Assembly (NCBI RefSeq): GCF_039830145.1 | Contig: NZ_CP156082.1 | Location: 1,444,001 to 1,508,000, forward strand | Direction: 5' to 3' | DNA: 64,000 bases | Source: Croceibacterium sp. TMG7-5b_MA50 | Lineage (GTDB): Bacteria > Pseudomonadota > Alphaproteobacteria > Sphingomonadales > Sphingomonadaceae | In this document: positions 34,914 to 44,458 of the stretch, piece by piece | Layout of the letters: every line of letters starts with the position of its first letter | Position numbering within the stretch: position 1 is the first letter of the stretch | Notes under the pieces: model-generated | What the model saw: the letters and a program-made list of their open reading frames with translations, nothing else | Databases searched by the model: none | Told to the model about the DNA's origin: nothing | Translations under genes and position numbers: made by a program

Positions 34914-36197
34914 CTATCGCGTGATGGCGAGGGCGTTGGACCCCTGCGTCACGGTCCAGCCGCGAGCGCGCAGCGCGGCGGCGAGTGCCGCCAGATCGCC
35001 GGCATAGCCGACCTGCAGCACCGACGTGCCACCGATGGCAATCGACGGCGTCGTCACCTGCCGTACGCCCGGCGTGCCGCGCACGGAGCCGAGCGCCGCG
35101 TCGATGGAGGCAGGGTCGGGTGTCGTCACCTGCACGGTGAAGCTGGCGACCGGCGCCGCAGGCTCCGTACCCGGTACGGGGCTTGGCGGGGTGACCGGCG
35201 TTGGCGGTGCCAGCGGCTGCTCCGCCGCGATCCTGGCCGCCTCGTCTACCTCGGCCTGCCGCGCGGCGTCGATCAGGGCGCGCACTTCGGGGCTGAGGTC
35301 GATCTCCTCCAGGCTCAGCGTCGGATCGGGCCGCAACTGCCCACTAGCGAGCGCCTGCGTGTAGAGCTGGTCGAACCGTTCCACCGCCTGCGCCAGCATG
35401 GCGGGCAATTGCTCGCTGTTCGCAGCGCGCAGGGTGAAGCTGCCCAGTACCAGATTGTCGGGTCCGTGGCGGGCGGTGAAGCGCCCTTCCACCGGCCCGC
35501 CGGGATAGACATGCGTCAGCTGCGCCACCGGCGTGATCACGTCGGCAGCCCCGAACTGGTCGAGGATCGCGTTCCACCACGCGCGGCTGCGGCGATTGGC
35601 CTGCCCCGCGGTCAGCAGCAGCGATTCCCAACCTGATCCGGTGGGCCGCACGTAATCCACCGCGCTCGCGCCCGTCTGGAACTCCGCCCAGGCGCGCTGC
35701 CAGGGATTGCGCACTTCGAACACCGTCTCGGTCCCGCCGGTCACCAGGACCGGCAGCACCAGCATCGGCGCGCTGCGCGCCCGCGCCCCTCCACCGCCCA
35801 GCAGGCCGCCCGCCCGTGCCCGGTCGAACACCACGCCCAGCGTCGCGATGTAGCGGCGCGGCCCCAGCTGTTCCTGCCCGACGATGATCGCCGTGACGAG
35901 GCCGTCCAGCTGCGAATCGGGCAGCTTCGGCCCACCGATCTTGGCCCAGGCCAGCCGCTGCGCCTCCGCCCAGCCGGCGCGGCGCGCGGCTTCGGCGTTG
36001 TCGCCGGTGACGTTCACCTGGATGCCGCGCACCTCGATATCGGTGGTTGCCGCCACGGGGCGGATGCCGCGATCGCCCGCCACCTGCGCCCACAATGCCG
36101 CGCCTCCGGCCGCCATGCCAGCCAGCAGCAGCGCGGCCGCAGCGGGACGCAGCGCGGGCAGACGGAGAGGCAGAGAGGGGGGGATCGAGATAGCCAT
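34914..36197 (-). CDS. DUF2066-like periplasmic/anchored protein
   Basis: 427 residues from the ATG at 36197; an in-frame extension to 36293 is unlikely to be coding. An N-terminal hydrophobic helix (about 20-40) may be a signal anchor. The segment [32 protein letters not shown] is the DUF2066 opening. Then a repeat-poor domain, a Pro-rich linker (about 330-345) and a C-terminal small domain ([40 protein letters not shown]). Function unknown. It precedes hdaA on the same strand, 10 bp apart, and is divergent to purM. Confidence 0.8.
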   Translation of the reverse strand: MAISIPPSLPLRLPALRPAAAALLLAGMAAGGAALWAQVAGDRGIRPVAATTDIEVRGIQVNVTGDNAEAARRAGWAEAQRLAWAKIGGPKLPDSQLDGLVTAIIVGQEQLGPRRYIATLGVVFDRARAGGLLGGGGARARSAPMLVLPVLVTGGTETVFEVRNPWQRAWAEFQTGASAVDYVRPTGSGWESLLLTAGQANRRSRAWWNAILDQFGAADVITPVAQLTHVYPGGPVEGRFTARHGPDNLVLGSFTLRAANSEQLPAMLAQAVERFDQLYTQALASGQLRPDPTLSLEEIDLSPEVRALIDAARQAEVDEAARIAAEQPLAPPTPVTPPSPVPGTEPAAPVASFTVQVTTPDPASIDAALGSVRGTPGVRQVTTPSIAIGGTSVLQVGYAGDLAALAAALRARGWTVTQGSNALAITR

Positions 36198-36267
36198 TGG
36201 GGAAATCGCCGGCCTTGTGCCCAATGGCGAGTGGAAATCCAAGCGCGAAAGACTAAGGCACTGGCCC

Positions 36268-37377
36268 ATGGCCGACGACACCACACCCTCCACCGCAAGC
36301 TACACCTATGCCGGCGCCGGCGTCTCGATCGAGGCGGGCAACGCGCTGGTCAAGGCGATCGGCCCGCTGGTCCGCGCCACCCGCCGCCCGGGTGCCGATG
36401 CGGAGATCGGCGGGTTTGGCGGCTTTTTCGACCCCAGGGCCGCCGGCTATACCGATCCGCTGCTGGTCGCGGCCAATGACGGCGTCGGCACCAAGCTGAA
36501 GCTGGCGATCGATCATGACGCGCATGATACCGTCGGCATCGACCTTGTCGCCATGTGCGCCAACGACCTGATCGTGCAAGGCGCAGAACCGTTGTTCTTC
36601 CTCGACTATTTCGCCACCGGCACGCTCGACACCGGCGTGGCGGAGCGGGTGATCGCCGGCATTGCCGAAGGCTGCCGCATCGCTGGCTGCGCGCTGATCG
36701 GCGGCGAGACGGCAGAGATGCCGGGCATGTATGCTGCCGGCGACTACGACCTCGCCGGTTTCTGCGTCGGCGCGGTGGAGCGGGGCGAGCAACTGACCGG
36801 GGAGCGGGTTGCGCCGGGCCATGTGTTGCTGGGCCTCGCCAGTTCGGGCGTCCATTCCAACGGCTATTCGCTGGTCCGCCGGCTCGCCGCCGATCTCGGC
36901 TGGCGGATGAAGTCGCCGGCACTGTTCGATCCGGAGGTGATGCTGGTCGACGCGCTGATGGCGCCGACGCGCATCTATGTGCAAAGCCTGCTGCCGGTGA
37001 TCCGGCGTGGCAAGATCGACGCGCTTGCGCACATCACCGGCGGGGGCCTGCTGGAAAATGTGCCCCGCGTGCTGCCCGCGGGCGCGCATGCAGTAATCAA
37101 CGCCGATGCGTGGGAGCAGCCGCGGCTGATGGCCTTCCTGCAAGGGCAAGGGAACATCGAGCCGGCCGAGATGGCGCGTACCTTCAATTGCGGCATCGGC
37201 ATGGTGCTGGCCGTCCCGGCAGAACTGGCGCGCGAGGTCGCGGCGGAACTGGAGGCGGCGGGCGAGGCGGTCAGCCGCGTCGGCGAGATCGTGGAAGGAC
37301 AGCGCGGCTGCACCGTGCGCGGCTCCGCCGGAACGTGGAGCGGGCGCGGCGACTGGCAGGCTCAGCACCTTGCCTGA
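36268..37377 (+). CDS. purM: Phosphoribosylformylglycinamidine cyclo-ligase PurM
   Basis: 369 residues from the ATG at 36268; the frame is open upstream but that stretch lies over the divergent gene. The fingerprints are [77 protein letters not shown]. PurM converts FGAM to AIR with ATP in purine synthesis. purN follows, so the two act as an operon. Confidence 0.97.
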   Translation: MADDTTPSTASYTYAGAGVSIEAGNALVKAIGPLVRATRRPGADAEIGGFGGFFDPRAAGYTDPLLVAANDGVGTKLKLAIDHDAHDTVGIDLVAMCANDLIVQGAEPLFFLDYFATGTLDTGVAERVIAGIAEGCRIAGCALIGGETAEMPGMYAAGDYDLAGFCVGAVERGEQLTGERVAPGHVLLGLASSGVHSNGYSLVRRLAADLGWRMKSPALFDPEVMLVDALMAPTRIYVQSLLPVIRRGKIDALAHITGGGLLENVPRVLPAGAHAVINADAWEQPRLMAFLQGQGNIEPAEMARTFNCGIGMVLAVPAELAREVAAELEAAGEAVSRVGEIVEGQRGCTVRGSAGTWSGRGDWQAQHLA

Positions 37378-37399
37378 GCGGGGCGCGGAACGGCCGAAG

Positions 37400-38350
37400 A
37401 TGCGTGTCGCGGCCATGCTGTCCGGCACCGGCACGACCATGTCCGCGCTGCTGTTCCACAGCCGCCTGCCCGGCTGCCCCTATGAAGTGGTGCTGGTCGC
37501 CAGCAACGTGCCCGACGCGCCCGGTCTCGCCATCGCCGCAGCCGAGGACGTGCCGACCTTTGCCCTGTCGCACAAGGGCATGAACCGCGCCGATCATGAC
37601 GCGGCGATGGACGCCGCCCTGCAGGAGGCCGACGTCGATTACATCGCCATGTGCGGCTACATGCGCATTCTGACGCCCGCCTTTGTCGAACGCTGGGCCG
37701 GACGGATGGTCAACACGCATCCTTCCCTGCTGCCCAAATACAAGGGGCTGGACACCCATGCCCGCGCCATTGCCGCGGGCGACGCCCATGGCGGTTGTTC
37801 GGTCCACGTGGTCACGCCGGAGCTCGATGATGGGCCGGTGCTGGGCCAGATGCCGGTCGCTATCCTGCCCGGCGACACCTCCGATGCGCTGGGCTACCGC
37901 GTGCGGCTCGCCGAATACCAGCTGCTGCCGCGCGTCTTCGCCGATTACGTCGGCCGCGCCTATCGTGCCGAATGGGTGGTGGAACAGCTTCGCACCCTGG
38001 CGCTGGCGCATCCGGAGGCGGAGGAACGCGACAGCCATGGCGCGATCGGCTGGCATACCGGCGGCAAGAGCGGCAAGTTCTTCGCCTATTTCGATCACCA
38101 TCATCACGGCAGCGCGCGTCTGGCGCTGCTGGTGAAGACGGACGGGCCGGACGAACTCGCCGCCCTGGTCGAACGGGACCCGGACATCTATTTCCGGCCT
38201 GCTTATTACGGTGCCTCCGGCTGGGTCGGCATCATCCTCAATCGCCCGCGCGTGGACTGGGATCATGTCGCCGAATGGCTGGATCGCAGCTGGCGCCGGG
38301 TCGCGCCGGCGCGGCTGACCCGTCTGCAGGCCGCGGCCGACCAGTTCTGA
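37400..38350 (+). CDS. purN: PurN fused to a YjbR/MmcQ-type domain
   Basis: 316 residues from the ATG at 37400; a TTG at 37370 overlapping purM would add 10 residues. Residues 1-200 are GAR transformylase: LSGTGTTMSALL, NTHPSLLP (105-112), the catalytic triad-like N105, H107 and D144 (in ELDDGP), and H136. Residues about 205-316 (GAIGWHTGGKSGKFFAYFD, IYFRPAYYGASGWVGIILN, WDHVAEWLDRSWRRVAP) match the YjbR DNA-binding-like fold. The reading frame is continuous. PurN transfers a formyl group to GAR in purine synthesis; the added domain's role is unknown. Confidence 0.9.
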   Translation: MRVAAMLSGTGTTMSALLFHSRLPGCPYEVVLVASNVPDAPGLAIAAAEDVPTFALSHKGMNRADHDAAMDAALQEADVDYIAMCGYMRILTPAFVERWAGRMVNTHPSLLPKYKGLDTHARAIAAGDAHGGCSVHVVTPELDDGPVLGQMPVAILPGDTSDALGYRVRLAEYQLLPRVFADYVGRAYRAEWVVEQLRTLALAHPEAEERDSHGAIGWHTGGKSGKFFAYFDHHHHGSARLALLVKTDGPDELAALVERDPDIYFRPAYYGASGWVGIILNRPRVDWDHVAEWLDRSWRRVAPARLTRLQAAADQF

Positions 38351-38354
38351 TCCG

Positions 38355-39572
38355 GTGAGCCGCCGCCCTCGCCCTCACCCGCTCGCCCGCGGGCCGCTGG
38401 TCGGCCGGCTGGACCGGCTGCTGGACCGCCTGTGGTCCACCGGCATGGCCCACCGGCCCTCGCTCGACCCGGCTGTGCTGTGGGCCAAGGGGTTGCGGCA
38501 GGCACCCGCCGTGGGTGAAACGGGCGGTCGCGCCGATGCGGAGGTGTCCGACTTCCGTGAACGGTTGGTCCGCCTGACCACCGCGCTGGAGGCTGAAGCG
38601 GACCTCAGCAATCTGGGCCGCACGATCGCGCACGGGCAGCTGGTGCGCGTGCTGCGGCAACGGCTGCAATTGGGTGCCCGCTGGCTGGAGCGGCCGGACC
38701 TGCCGGCCACACCTGTCGCCGCGCCGATCATCGTCGTGGGGCAGATGCGCGGCGGCACCACACGGGTCCACCGCCTGCTCGCCGCCGACCCGGCGCATGC
38801 CGCGACCCGCTTCTGCGATAGCTGGCACGCGGTGCCGCCCCGCCCCGGCCACCCGGACCTGCGCCCGCTATGGTCCGGCCTGTCACTCGCCTTCGCCCGG
38901 CGGCTGGATCCGTGGCTCGACACGATCCATCCCTTCGGCGCCACCCGTCCGGACGAGGAGCTGGGCTGGCTGGCGGCCGCGCTCGATCATTGCGCGTACG
39001 AGGCGCAGTGGCGCATCCCCAGCTACAGCCTGTGGTCGGAAGAGCGCGATCCGGCGCCAGTCTATGCCGAATTTGCCCGCCTGCTGGCCACGGACGCAGC
39101 GATGCGCGGCAATGCCCATCTGCCACGCGTGCTGAAGGTGCCGCAATTCGCGGAGGACCTGCCCGCGCTGCTCGATCGTTTCCCCCAGGCGAAGGTGCTG
39201 GTGGCGCGCCGCAATCATGACGATGTGGTGCCCAGCGCCGTTTCGCTGGTGGCAAACCAGATGGCGCTGCAATCGCACAGCGCCTGCCTGACCGGGATCG
39301 AGGCGGAGTGCCGCCGCAAGATAGCCCTGCGGGAACAGCGCATGGCGCAGGCGCTGGCCGGCTTTACCGGCCCGCTGGCGGAGGTGGATTTCGCCGCGCT
39401 GGATGCGGATTGGGAGGGGGAGATGACCCGCGCCTATCATGCACTGGGCCTGCCGCTCACCCCGGCGGCGCTGACGGCCATGCGGGCGGAGCAGGGCCGC
39501 GCGACGCGCCAGCCCCACCATGCCCACAAGGCCGCCTATCGCGGTTTCAGCCGACGATCTCTTCGGGCTTGA
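38355..39572 (+). CDS. Sulfotransferase family protein
   Basis: 405 residues from a GTG 4 bp after purN. The PAPS-binding loop is [20 protein letters not shown] (about 125-144). [42 protein letters not shown] holds the 3'-phosphate-binding Arg and Ser of the family. The acceptor is unknown. Its last 26 bp overlap the convergent ndk gene. The C-terminal Arg-rich tail probably reflects the overlap. Confidence 0.82.
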   Translation: MSRRPRPHPLARGPLVGRLDRLLDRLWSTGMAHRPSLDPAVLWAKGLRQAPAVGETGGRADAEVSDFRERLVRLTTALEAEADLSNLGRTIAHGQLVRVLRQRLQLGARWLERPDLPATPVAAPIIVVGQMRGGTTRVHRLLAADPAHAATRFCDSWHAVPPRPGHPDLRPLWSGLSLAFARRLDPWLDTIHPFGATRPDEELGWLAAALDHCAYEAQWRIPSYSLWSEERDPAPVYAEFARLLATDAAMRGNAHLPRVLKVPQFAEDLPALLDRFPQAKVLVARRNHDDVVPSAVSLVANQMALQSHSACLTGIEAECRRKIALREQRMAQALAGFTGPLAEVDFAALDADWEGEMTRAYHALGLPLTPAALTAMRAEQGRATRQPHHAHKAAYRGFSRRSLRA

Positions 39573-39969
39573 AGAAGTAGTCGATCTCGATCGCGGCGTT
39601 CTCGTCGCTGTCGGAACCGTGGACGCTGTTCGCCTCGATGCTCTCGGCATAGGTCTTGCGGATCGTGCCCTCGTCGGCATTCTCCGGGTTGGTGGCGCCC
39701 ATCACAGTGCGGTTGGCGGTGACGGCATCCTCGCCTTCCAGCACCTGCACCACGACCGGGCCGCTGATCATGAACTTGACCAGATCGTTGAAGAACGGGC
39801 GTTCCTTGTGGACGGCGTAGAAGCCTTCGGCCTGCTCCTGCGTCATCTGGATGCGCTTGGACGCGACGACGCGCAGGCCGGCATCCTCCAGCATCTTGGT
39901 CACGCCACCGGTCAGGTTGCGGCGGGTCGCGTCGGGCTTGATGATCGAGAAGGTGCGGGTAACCGCCAT
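39547..39969 (-). CDS. ndk: Nucleoside diphosphate kinase
   Basis: 140 residues, full length. The active-site His is H117 in NSVHGSDS, and [11 protein letters not shown] and [15 protein letters not shown] are conserved. It transfers the gamma phosphate between nucleotides to balance NTP pools. It is downstream of holC, separated by 62 bp, in the pepA-holC-ndk run. Confidence 0.97.
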   Translation of the reverse strand: MAVTRTFSIIKPDATRRNLTGGVTKMLEDAGLRVVASKRIQMTQEQAEGFYAVHKERPFFNDLVKFMISGPVVVQVLEGEDAVTANRTVMGATNPENADEGTIRKTYAESIEANSVHGSDSDENAAIEIDYFFKPEEIVG

Positions 39970-40031
39970 CGTATGTATCCTTGCAGGGGTAAGAAGTTGC
40001 GCGCGCCTTTAGGGCGGGCCCGGCGGCAAGT

Positions 40032-40466
40032 CTAGCCGCGGCTGTGCCAGCGGGTGCCGTCATGTTCGTGGAACTCCAGTTCCACGCCCTCGCGCCCCTT
40101 CAGGTCGCGCCACAATGCCCGGCTGGCATCGCGCCCGCTCTCGTCGAAGAACAGCAGCGCGCGGGCGAAGGCCAGCGCGTCGTCGCGCCACTGCCCGTCG
40201 GCCAGCGCCACCAGTTGCGCGCCATTGGGCGCCCGGCATTCGGCTGACAGCAGGATCGGCTGGCGCGCGGCATGTGGCTGGTCGGCCGGGCCATGCGCCA
40301 GGAAATCCTCCGCCGCGCTGTCCCACAGCGCCTGATCCAGCCGAGCGAGCAGCGGGGCATCACCCACCACCAGCATCCGCTGCCCCGCACGAACGGCTGC
40401 GCGCGCCACCTGCGGCAGCACGCGCTCCACCGGCTGGGTCGCCGCCAGGTAGAACCCGACGCGCAA
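40032..40466 (-). CDS. holC: DNA polymerase III chi subunit
   Basis: 144 residues from a TTG 4 bp after the pepA stop, with GGAAGG upstream. VERVLPQVARAAVRAGQRMLVV, LLARLDQALWD and FLAHGPADQPHAARQPILL fit HolC, the clamp-loader subunit that binds SSB. The order pepA-holC is common in alphaproteobacteria. The C-terminal RDLKGREGVELEFHEHDGTRW is typical. Confidence 0.92.
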   Translation of the reverse strand: MRVGFYLAATQPVERVLPQVARAAVRAGQRMLVVGDAPLLARLDQALWDSAAEDFLAHGPADQPHAARQPILLSAECRAPNGAQLVALADGQWRDDALAFARALLFFDESGRDASRALWRDLKGREGVELEFHEHDGTRWHSRG

Positions 40467-40470
40467 GGGC

Positions 40471-41925
40471 TCAGCCTTCCAGGTGCGCCCGGACGTAGCG
40501 GTCGATCAGCCGCACGCCGAAACCGGTTGCGCCCTTGCCCCAGGTGTCACCGGGCTTGTCCGCCCACACCATGCCGGCGATGTCGCAATGCGCCCACGGC
40601 GTGTCGTTCTCCACGAAGCGGGCGATGAACTGCGCCGCGGTGATCGATCCCGCACCGCGCGGACCCACATTGCGGATGTCGGCAATCGGGCTGTCGATCA
40701 GCTTGTCGTAAGCCGGCGACAGCGGGAAGCGCCACAGCTTGTCCCCGGTGTCGAGCCCGGCCTGCAGCAGGTCGCCGGCGAGCTGGTCGTTGTTGGAGAA
40801 CAGACCGCCATGCTCGCTGCCCAGCGCGATGATCATGGCGCCGGTCAGCGTGGCGAAATCGACGATCGCCGTCGGCTTGTGCGTGCGCTGCAGCCAGGTC
40901 AGCACGTCGCACAGGACCAGCCGCCCCTCAGCATCGGTGTTGATGACCTCGACCGTCTGGCCGCTCATGGTCGTGACCACGTCACCCGGGCGCTGGGCGT
41001 TACCGTCGGGCATGTTCTCCACCAGCCCGACCACGCCGATGATGTTGGCCTTGGCCCGCCGCTTCACCAGCGCGAGCATGGCGCCGGCCACGGCACCCGC
41101 GCCGCCCATGTCCCACTTCATGTCCTCCATGCCGCCGGCGGGCTTGATGGAGATACCGCCGGTGTCGAAGGTGACGCCCTTGCCCACGAAGGCCATCGGC
41201 GCCGCGCCGTCCACGCCGCCGTTCCAGCGGATCGCCAGCACCCGCGCCTCGCGCACGGAACCCTGGCTGACGCCCAGCAGCGCGCCCATGCCCAGCTCCG
41301 CCATCTCGGCCTCGTCCAGCACGGTCAGTTCCGCGCCCGTACCTTCGAACCGCGCACGGCAGCGTTCCACGAAGGTTTCGGGGTAGATGATGTTCGCCGG
41401 CTCCGTCACCAGCTCGCGGGTGAAGCCGACACCTTCAACCAGCGCGGACGCATCCGCCCATGCCGCCTCGGCACCCTCGGGCACGCTGGCGACGATGACC
41501 TTCTGCAGGGACACCTTCTGGTCGTCCTTCAGCCGGGTCCGGTAATTGTCGTACCGCCAGCTGCGCAGCGTCAGTCCGGTCAGCAGGTGCGCGACCGCCT
41601 CCGCCGACAGGTTGCTCGCCTCGATCACGAGTTCCTGGTTGCCGGAGGTCAGGAACCGCGCCGCCAGCGCACCGCCCGCCTTTTCCAAGGCGTGTGGCCG
41701 ATCGGCATCGTCCGCGCCCATGCCGGCCAGCACCACGCGCACCACGCTGCCGTCACGCTCCACGAAGCCGTCGAACAGCTGGCCCGGCTTGCCGGTGAAA
41801 CGCATCGCCGCCGCACCCTGCGCCAGCGTCGGCTCCAGCCCTTGCGGCAACTGGCCTTCCGCGAAGACGCCGGCGATCAGCGGGCTGGTCGCGGCGGGGG
41901 CAACGGGGGTGAACTCGATCTGCAT
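40471..41925 (-). CDS. pepA: Leucyl aminopeptidase PepA (M17)
   Basis: 484 residues. The metal-binding signature NTDAEGRL is present, and the Lys/Asp ligands are in GKGVTFDTGGISIKPAGGMEDMKWD. The C-terminal catalytic domain is complete, through IGVVGLVENMPDGNAQRPGDVV and HCDIAGMVW. It is a cytoplasmic hexameric metalloaminopeptidase. It is divergent to lptD with 133 bp between, where I see no clear site. Confidence 0.97.
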   Translation of the reverse strand: MQIEFTPVAPAATSPLIAGVFAEGQLPQGLEPTLAQGAAAMRFTGKPGQLFDGFVERDGSVVRVVLAGMGADDADRPHALEKAGGALAARFLTSGNQELVIEASNLSAEAVAHLLTGLTLRSWRYDNYRTRLKDDQKVSLQKVIVASVPEGAEAAWADASALVEGVGFTRELVTEPANIIYPETFVERCRARFEGTGAELTVLDEAEMAELGMGALLGVSQGSVREARVLAIRWNGGVDGAAPMAFVGKGVTFDTGGISIKPAGGMEDMKWDMGGAGAVAGAMLALVKRRAKANIIGVVGLVENMPDGNAQRPGDVVTTMSGQTVEVINTDAEGRLVLCDVLTWLQRTHKPTAIVDFATLTGAMIIALGSEHGGLFSNNDQLAGDLLQAGLDTGDKLWRFPLSPAYDKLIDSPIADIRNVGPRGAGSITAAQFIARFVENDTPWAHCDIAGMVWADKPGDTWGKGATGFGVRLIDRYVRAHLEG

Positions 41926-42058
41926 GCTGTCTCCGATCCGGGGGAATCGCGGTCAATTCGTCGTCCCGCCGCAAGGCGTTAAGCAGATGCGCCGGGACGT
42001 GGGCCGCCAGTGAAAGGCTGGCGTTGCAGTTAAGGACCGGCGGTGCGATAGGCAAGCC

Positions 42059-44389
42059 ATGCTCCCCGGCCAGACCATCAGGTTGCAAGCCGCGCTATCC
42101 CGCTTGCAGCCCGTGCGGACGGCTGCGCTGGCGACGTGCGCGGCACTTGCCTTTGTTGCCGTGCCAACGCTGGCACAGGAGGCGGGAGATCCGCCCCGCC
42201 TCGGCCGTGCCGAATTGCTGGGCGAGCAAACGCCCGCCCCCGATCCGGCCGATCCCGCCCCCGCCCCGTCGCCCATCACGGACGAGCCGATCGCGTTCGA
42301 GGCGACGACGCTGGAATATGACAGCGACGGGGAGACCGTCACCGCATCCGGCGACGTGATCCTGCGCCAGGGCGACCAGTCGGTGCGCGCCGATGCCGTC
42401 ACTTGGGACCGCACCACCGGCCAGATCGTCGCCACCGGTAACATTCGCCTCGTGGACCAGGACGGCAACCAGCTGTTCACCGACCGGGTCGAGCTGACGG
42501 ACGAACTGCGGGCCGGCGCCATGAGCAACCTGCTGCTCGCCTTCAACGCCGGCGGACGGCTCGCCGCCAATGAAGGGCGCCGGGACGATGCCGGCAACGT
42601 GGTGCTGGAACGCGTCGCCTACACCGGGTGCCGGGTGGAAACTCCCGAAGGTTGCCCCGACACGCCGAGCTGGCGCATCACCGCCAGCCGCGTGATCTAT
42701 GATGCGGAACAGCGCGCGATCAGCTTCGAAGGCGCCTGGTTCGAGATGTTCGGCCGCCGCCTGCTGCGCCTGCCCGGCCTGGCCTTCAAGACGGACGGAT
42801 CGGCCAATTCGGGTATCCTGGTGCCCAACGTGGGCTACACCCCGGCCAACGGGCTGGAGGCGAGCGCGGGCTATTTCTGGCGGCTGGCCCCCAACCGTGA
42901 CCTGTCCGTCACCGGCACGGTGTTCACCGGGGCGAAGCCGATGGTGTCCGGGCAGTATCGTCAACTGACGGGTAACGGCGCGTACCAGATCACCGGCTAC
43001 GCCACGCAAGGTGCCCGGATCCCGCTGGACCAGGCGGAGACCGGGCAGGAGAAGGACAGCTTCCGCGGATATATCTTCGCCAATGGCCGATTCCAGCTGG
43101 ACCCTGCCTGGTCGGTCAGCGGATCGCTGCGGCTGGCGAGCGACCGGACCTTCCTGCGCCGATACGACATCAGCCGCGACGATCGCCTGCGCTCCACCGT
43201 GGAGGCGCAACGGATCGGTGACCGGTCCTATTTCTCGCTGGCGGGCTGGGCGACGCAATTGCTGCTGGTCCGGCGCGATCAGGACCTGGTGCCGCTGGCG
43301 CTGCCGGTGCTCGACTATCGCCTGAACCTCGCCGACCCGGTGGCGGGCGGCACGGTGCAGTTGCAGGCCAACACTCTGGCGATCACCCGCAACGAAGGGC
43401 AGAACACGCAACGCGCCTTCACCAGCGCGCTGTGGCAACGGCGCCGGGTGACCGATTGGGGGCAGGAGGTGACCTTCTCCACCCTGCTGCGCGGCGATGT
43501 CTACCACACCGGCGGCGACCTGCTGACCTCCGCCGAGCCATACCGCGGGTCCGATGGCTGGACCGCGCGCGGGATCGCGATCGGCGCGATGGACGTGAAA
43601 TGGCCGCTGGTGGGGGAGGCACTGGGCGGCACGCAGGTGCTGACGCCGCGAGTCCAGTTCGCCGCCAGCCCGGACATCAAGAACATCGCCATTCCCAACG
43701 AGGATTCGCGCGCCTTCGAGCTGGAGGACAGCAACCTGTTCTCGCTCAACCGCTTCCCTGGTTACGACCGGGTGGAGGATGGCGCACGCGTCACTTACGG
43801 CGCCGATTACCAGCTGGACCTGCCCGGTTGGCGGATCACCGCCAATGTCGGTCAGTCATACCGCCTGTCGGACAAGCCCAACCTGTTCCCCGACGGGACC
43901 GGGCTGACGGACCGCTTTTCGGACTATGTCGGGCGGGTGGATGTGCAGTACCGCAATTTCCTGCGGTTCACCCATCGCTTCCGGCTGGACAAGGACAGCC
44001 TGGCGGTGCGCCGGAACGAGATCGATGCCGCGATCGGCTCCACCCGCACCTATCTGGAGCTCGGCTATCTCCGGCTGAACCGCAACATCGATGCCGGGTT
44101 CGAGGATTTGCAGGATCGGGAAGAGGTGCGCGCCGCCGGGCGGGTGGCATTCCTGGATTACTGGTCGGTGTTCGGTTCCGCCGTGGTCAACCTGACCGAT
44201 CGGGAGGAAGATCCGCTCAACACCTCCGACGGGTTCGCGCCCGTCCGGACCCGGCTGGGCTTCGCCTATGCGGACGAGTGCCTGGAACTGGGCTTCACCT
44301 GGCGGCAGGACTACACCTCCATCGCCGACTCCCAGAACGGCAGCAGCTTCCGCCTGCATTTCGCGCTGCGCAACCTGAACTTCCGTTAG
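42059..44389 (+). CDS. lptD: LPS-assembly protein LptD (OstA)
   Basis: 776 residues. A signal peptide ends near TLAQE. An OstA_N domain (about 80-180: IAFEATTLEYDSDGETVTASGDVILRQGDQSVRADAVTWD) precedes a beta-barrel. A Cys pair (GCRVETPEGC) is seen at about 190-199, and another Cys lies near the C-terminus. LptD inserts LPS in the outer leaflet with LptE. The order lptD-surA-pdxA-rsmA is classic. Confidence 0.96.
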   Translation: MLPGQTIRLQAALSRLQPVRTAALATCAALAFVAVPTLAQEAGDPPRLGRAELLGEQTPAPDPADPAPAPSPITDEPIAFEATTLEYDSDGETVTASGDVILRQGDQSVRADAVTWDRTTGQIVATGNIRLVDQDGNQLFTDRVELTDELRAGAMSNLLLAFNAGGRLAANEGRRDDAGNVVLERVAYTGCRVETPEGCPDTPSWRITASRVIYDAEQRAISFEGAWFEMFGRRLLRLPGLAFKTDGSANSGILVPNVGYTPANGLEASAGYFWRLAPNRDLSVTGTVFTGAKPMVSGQYRQLTGNGAYQITGYATQGARIPLDQAETGQEKDSFRGYIFANGRFQLDPAWSVSGSLRLASDRTFLRRYDISRDDRLRSTVEAQRIGDRSYFSLAGWATQLLLVRRDQDLVPLALPVLDYRLNLADPVAGGTVQLQANTLAITRNEGQNTQRAFTSALWQRRRVTDWGQEVTFSTLLRGDVYHTGGDLLTSAEPYRGSDGWTARGIAIGAMDVKWPLVGEALGGTQVLTPRVQFAASPDIKNIAIPNEDSRAFELEDSNLFSLNRFPGYDRVEDGARVTYGADYQLDLPGWRITANVGQSYRLSDKPNLFPDGTGLTDRFSDYVGRVDVQYRNFLRFTHRFRLDKDSLAVRRNEIDAAIGSTRTYLELGYLRLNRNIDAGFEDLQDREEVRAAGRVAFLDYWSVFGSAVVNLTDREEDPLNTSDGFAPVRTRLGFAYADECLELGFTWRQDYTSIADSQNGSSFRLHFALRNLNFR

Positions 44390-44458
44390 GTTGGCAGCGG
44401 GGGGCTGACCGGCTAAGGCGGGCCGAAGGATCAATCCGCGGTTCAGCCGGGTGGTGCC

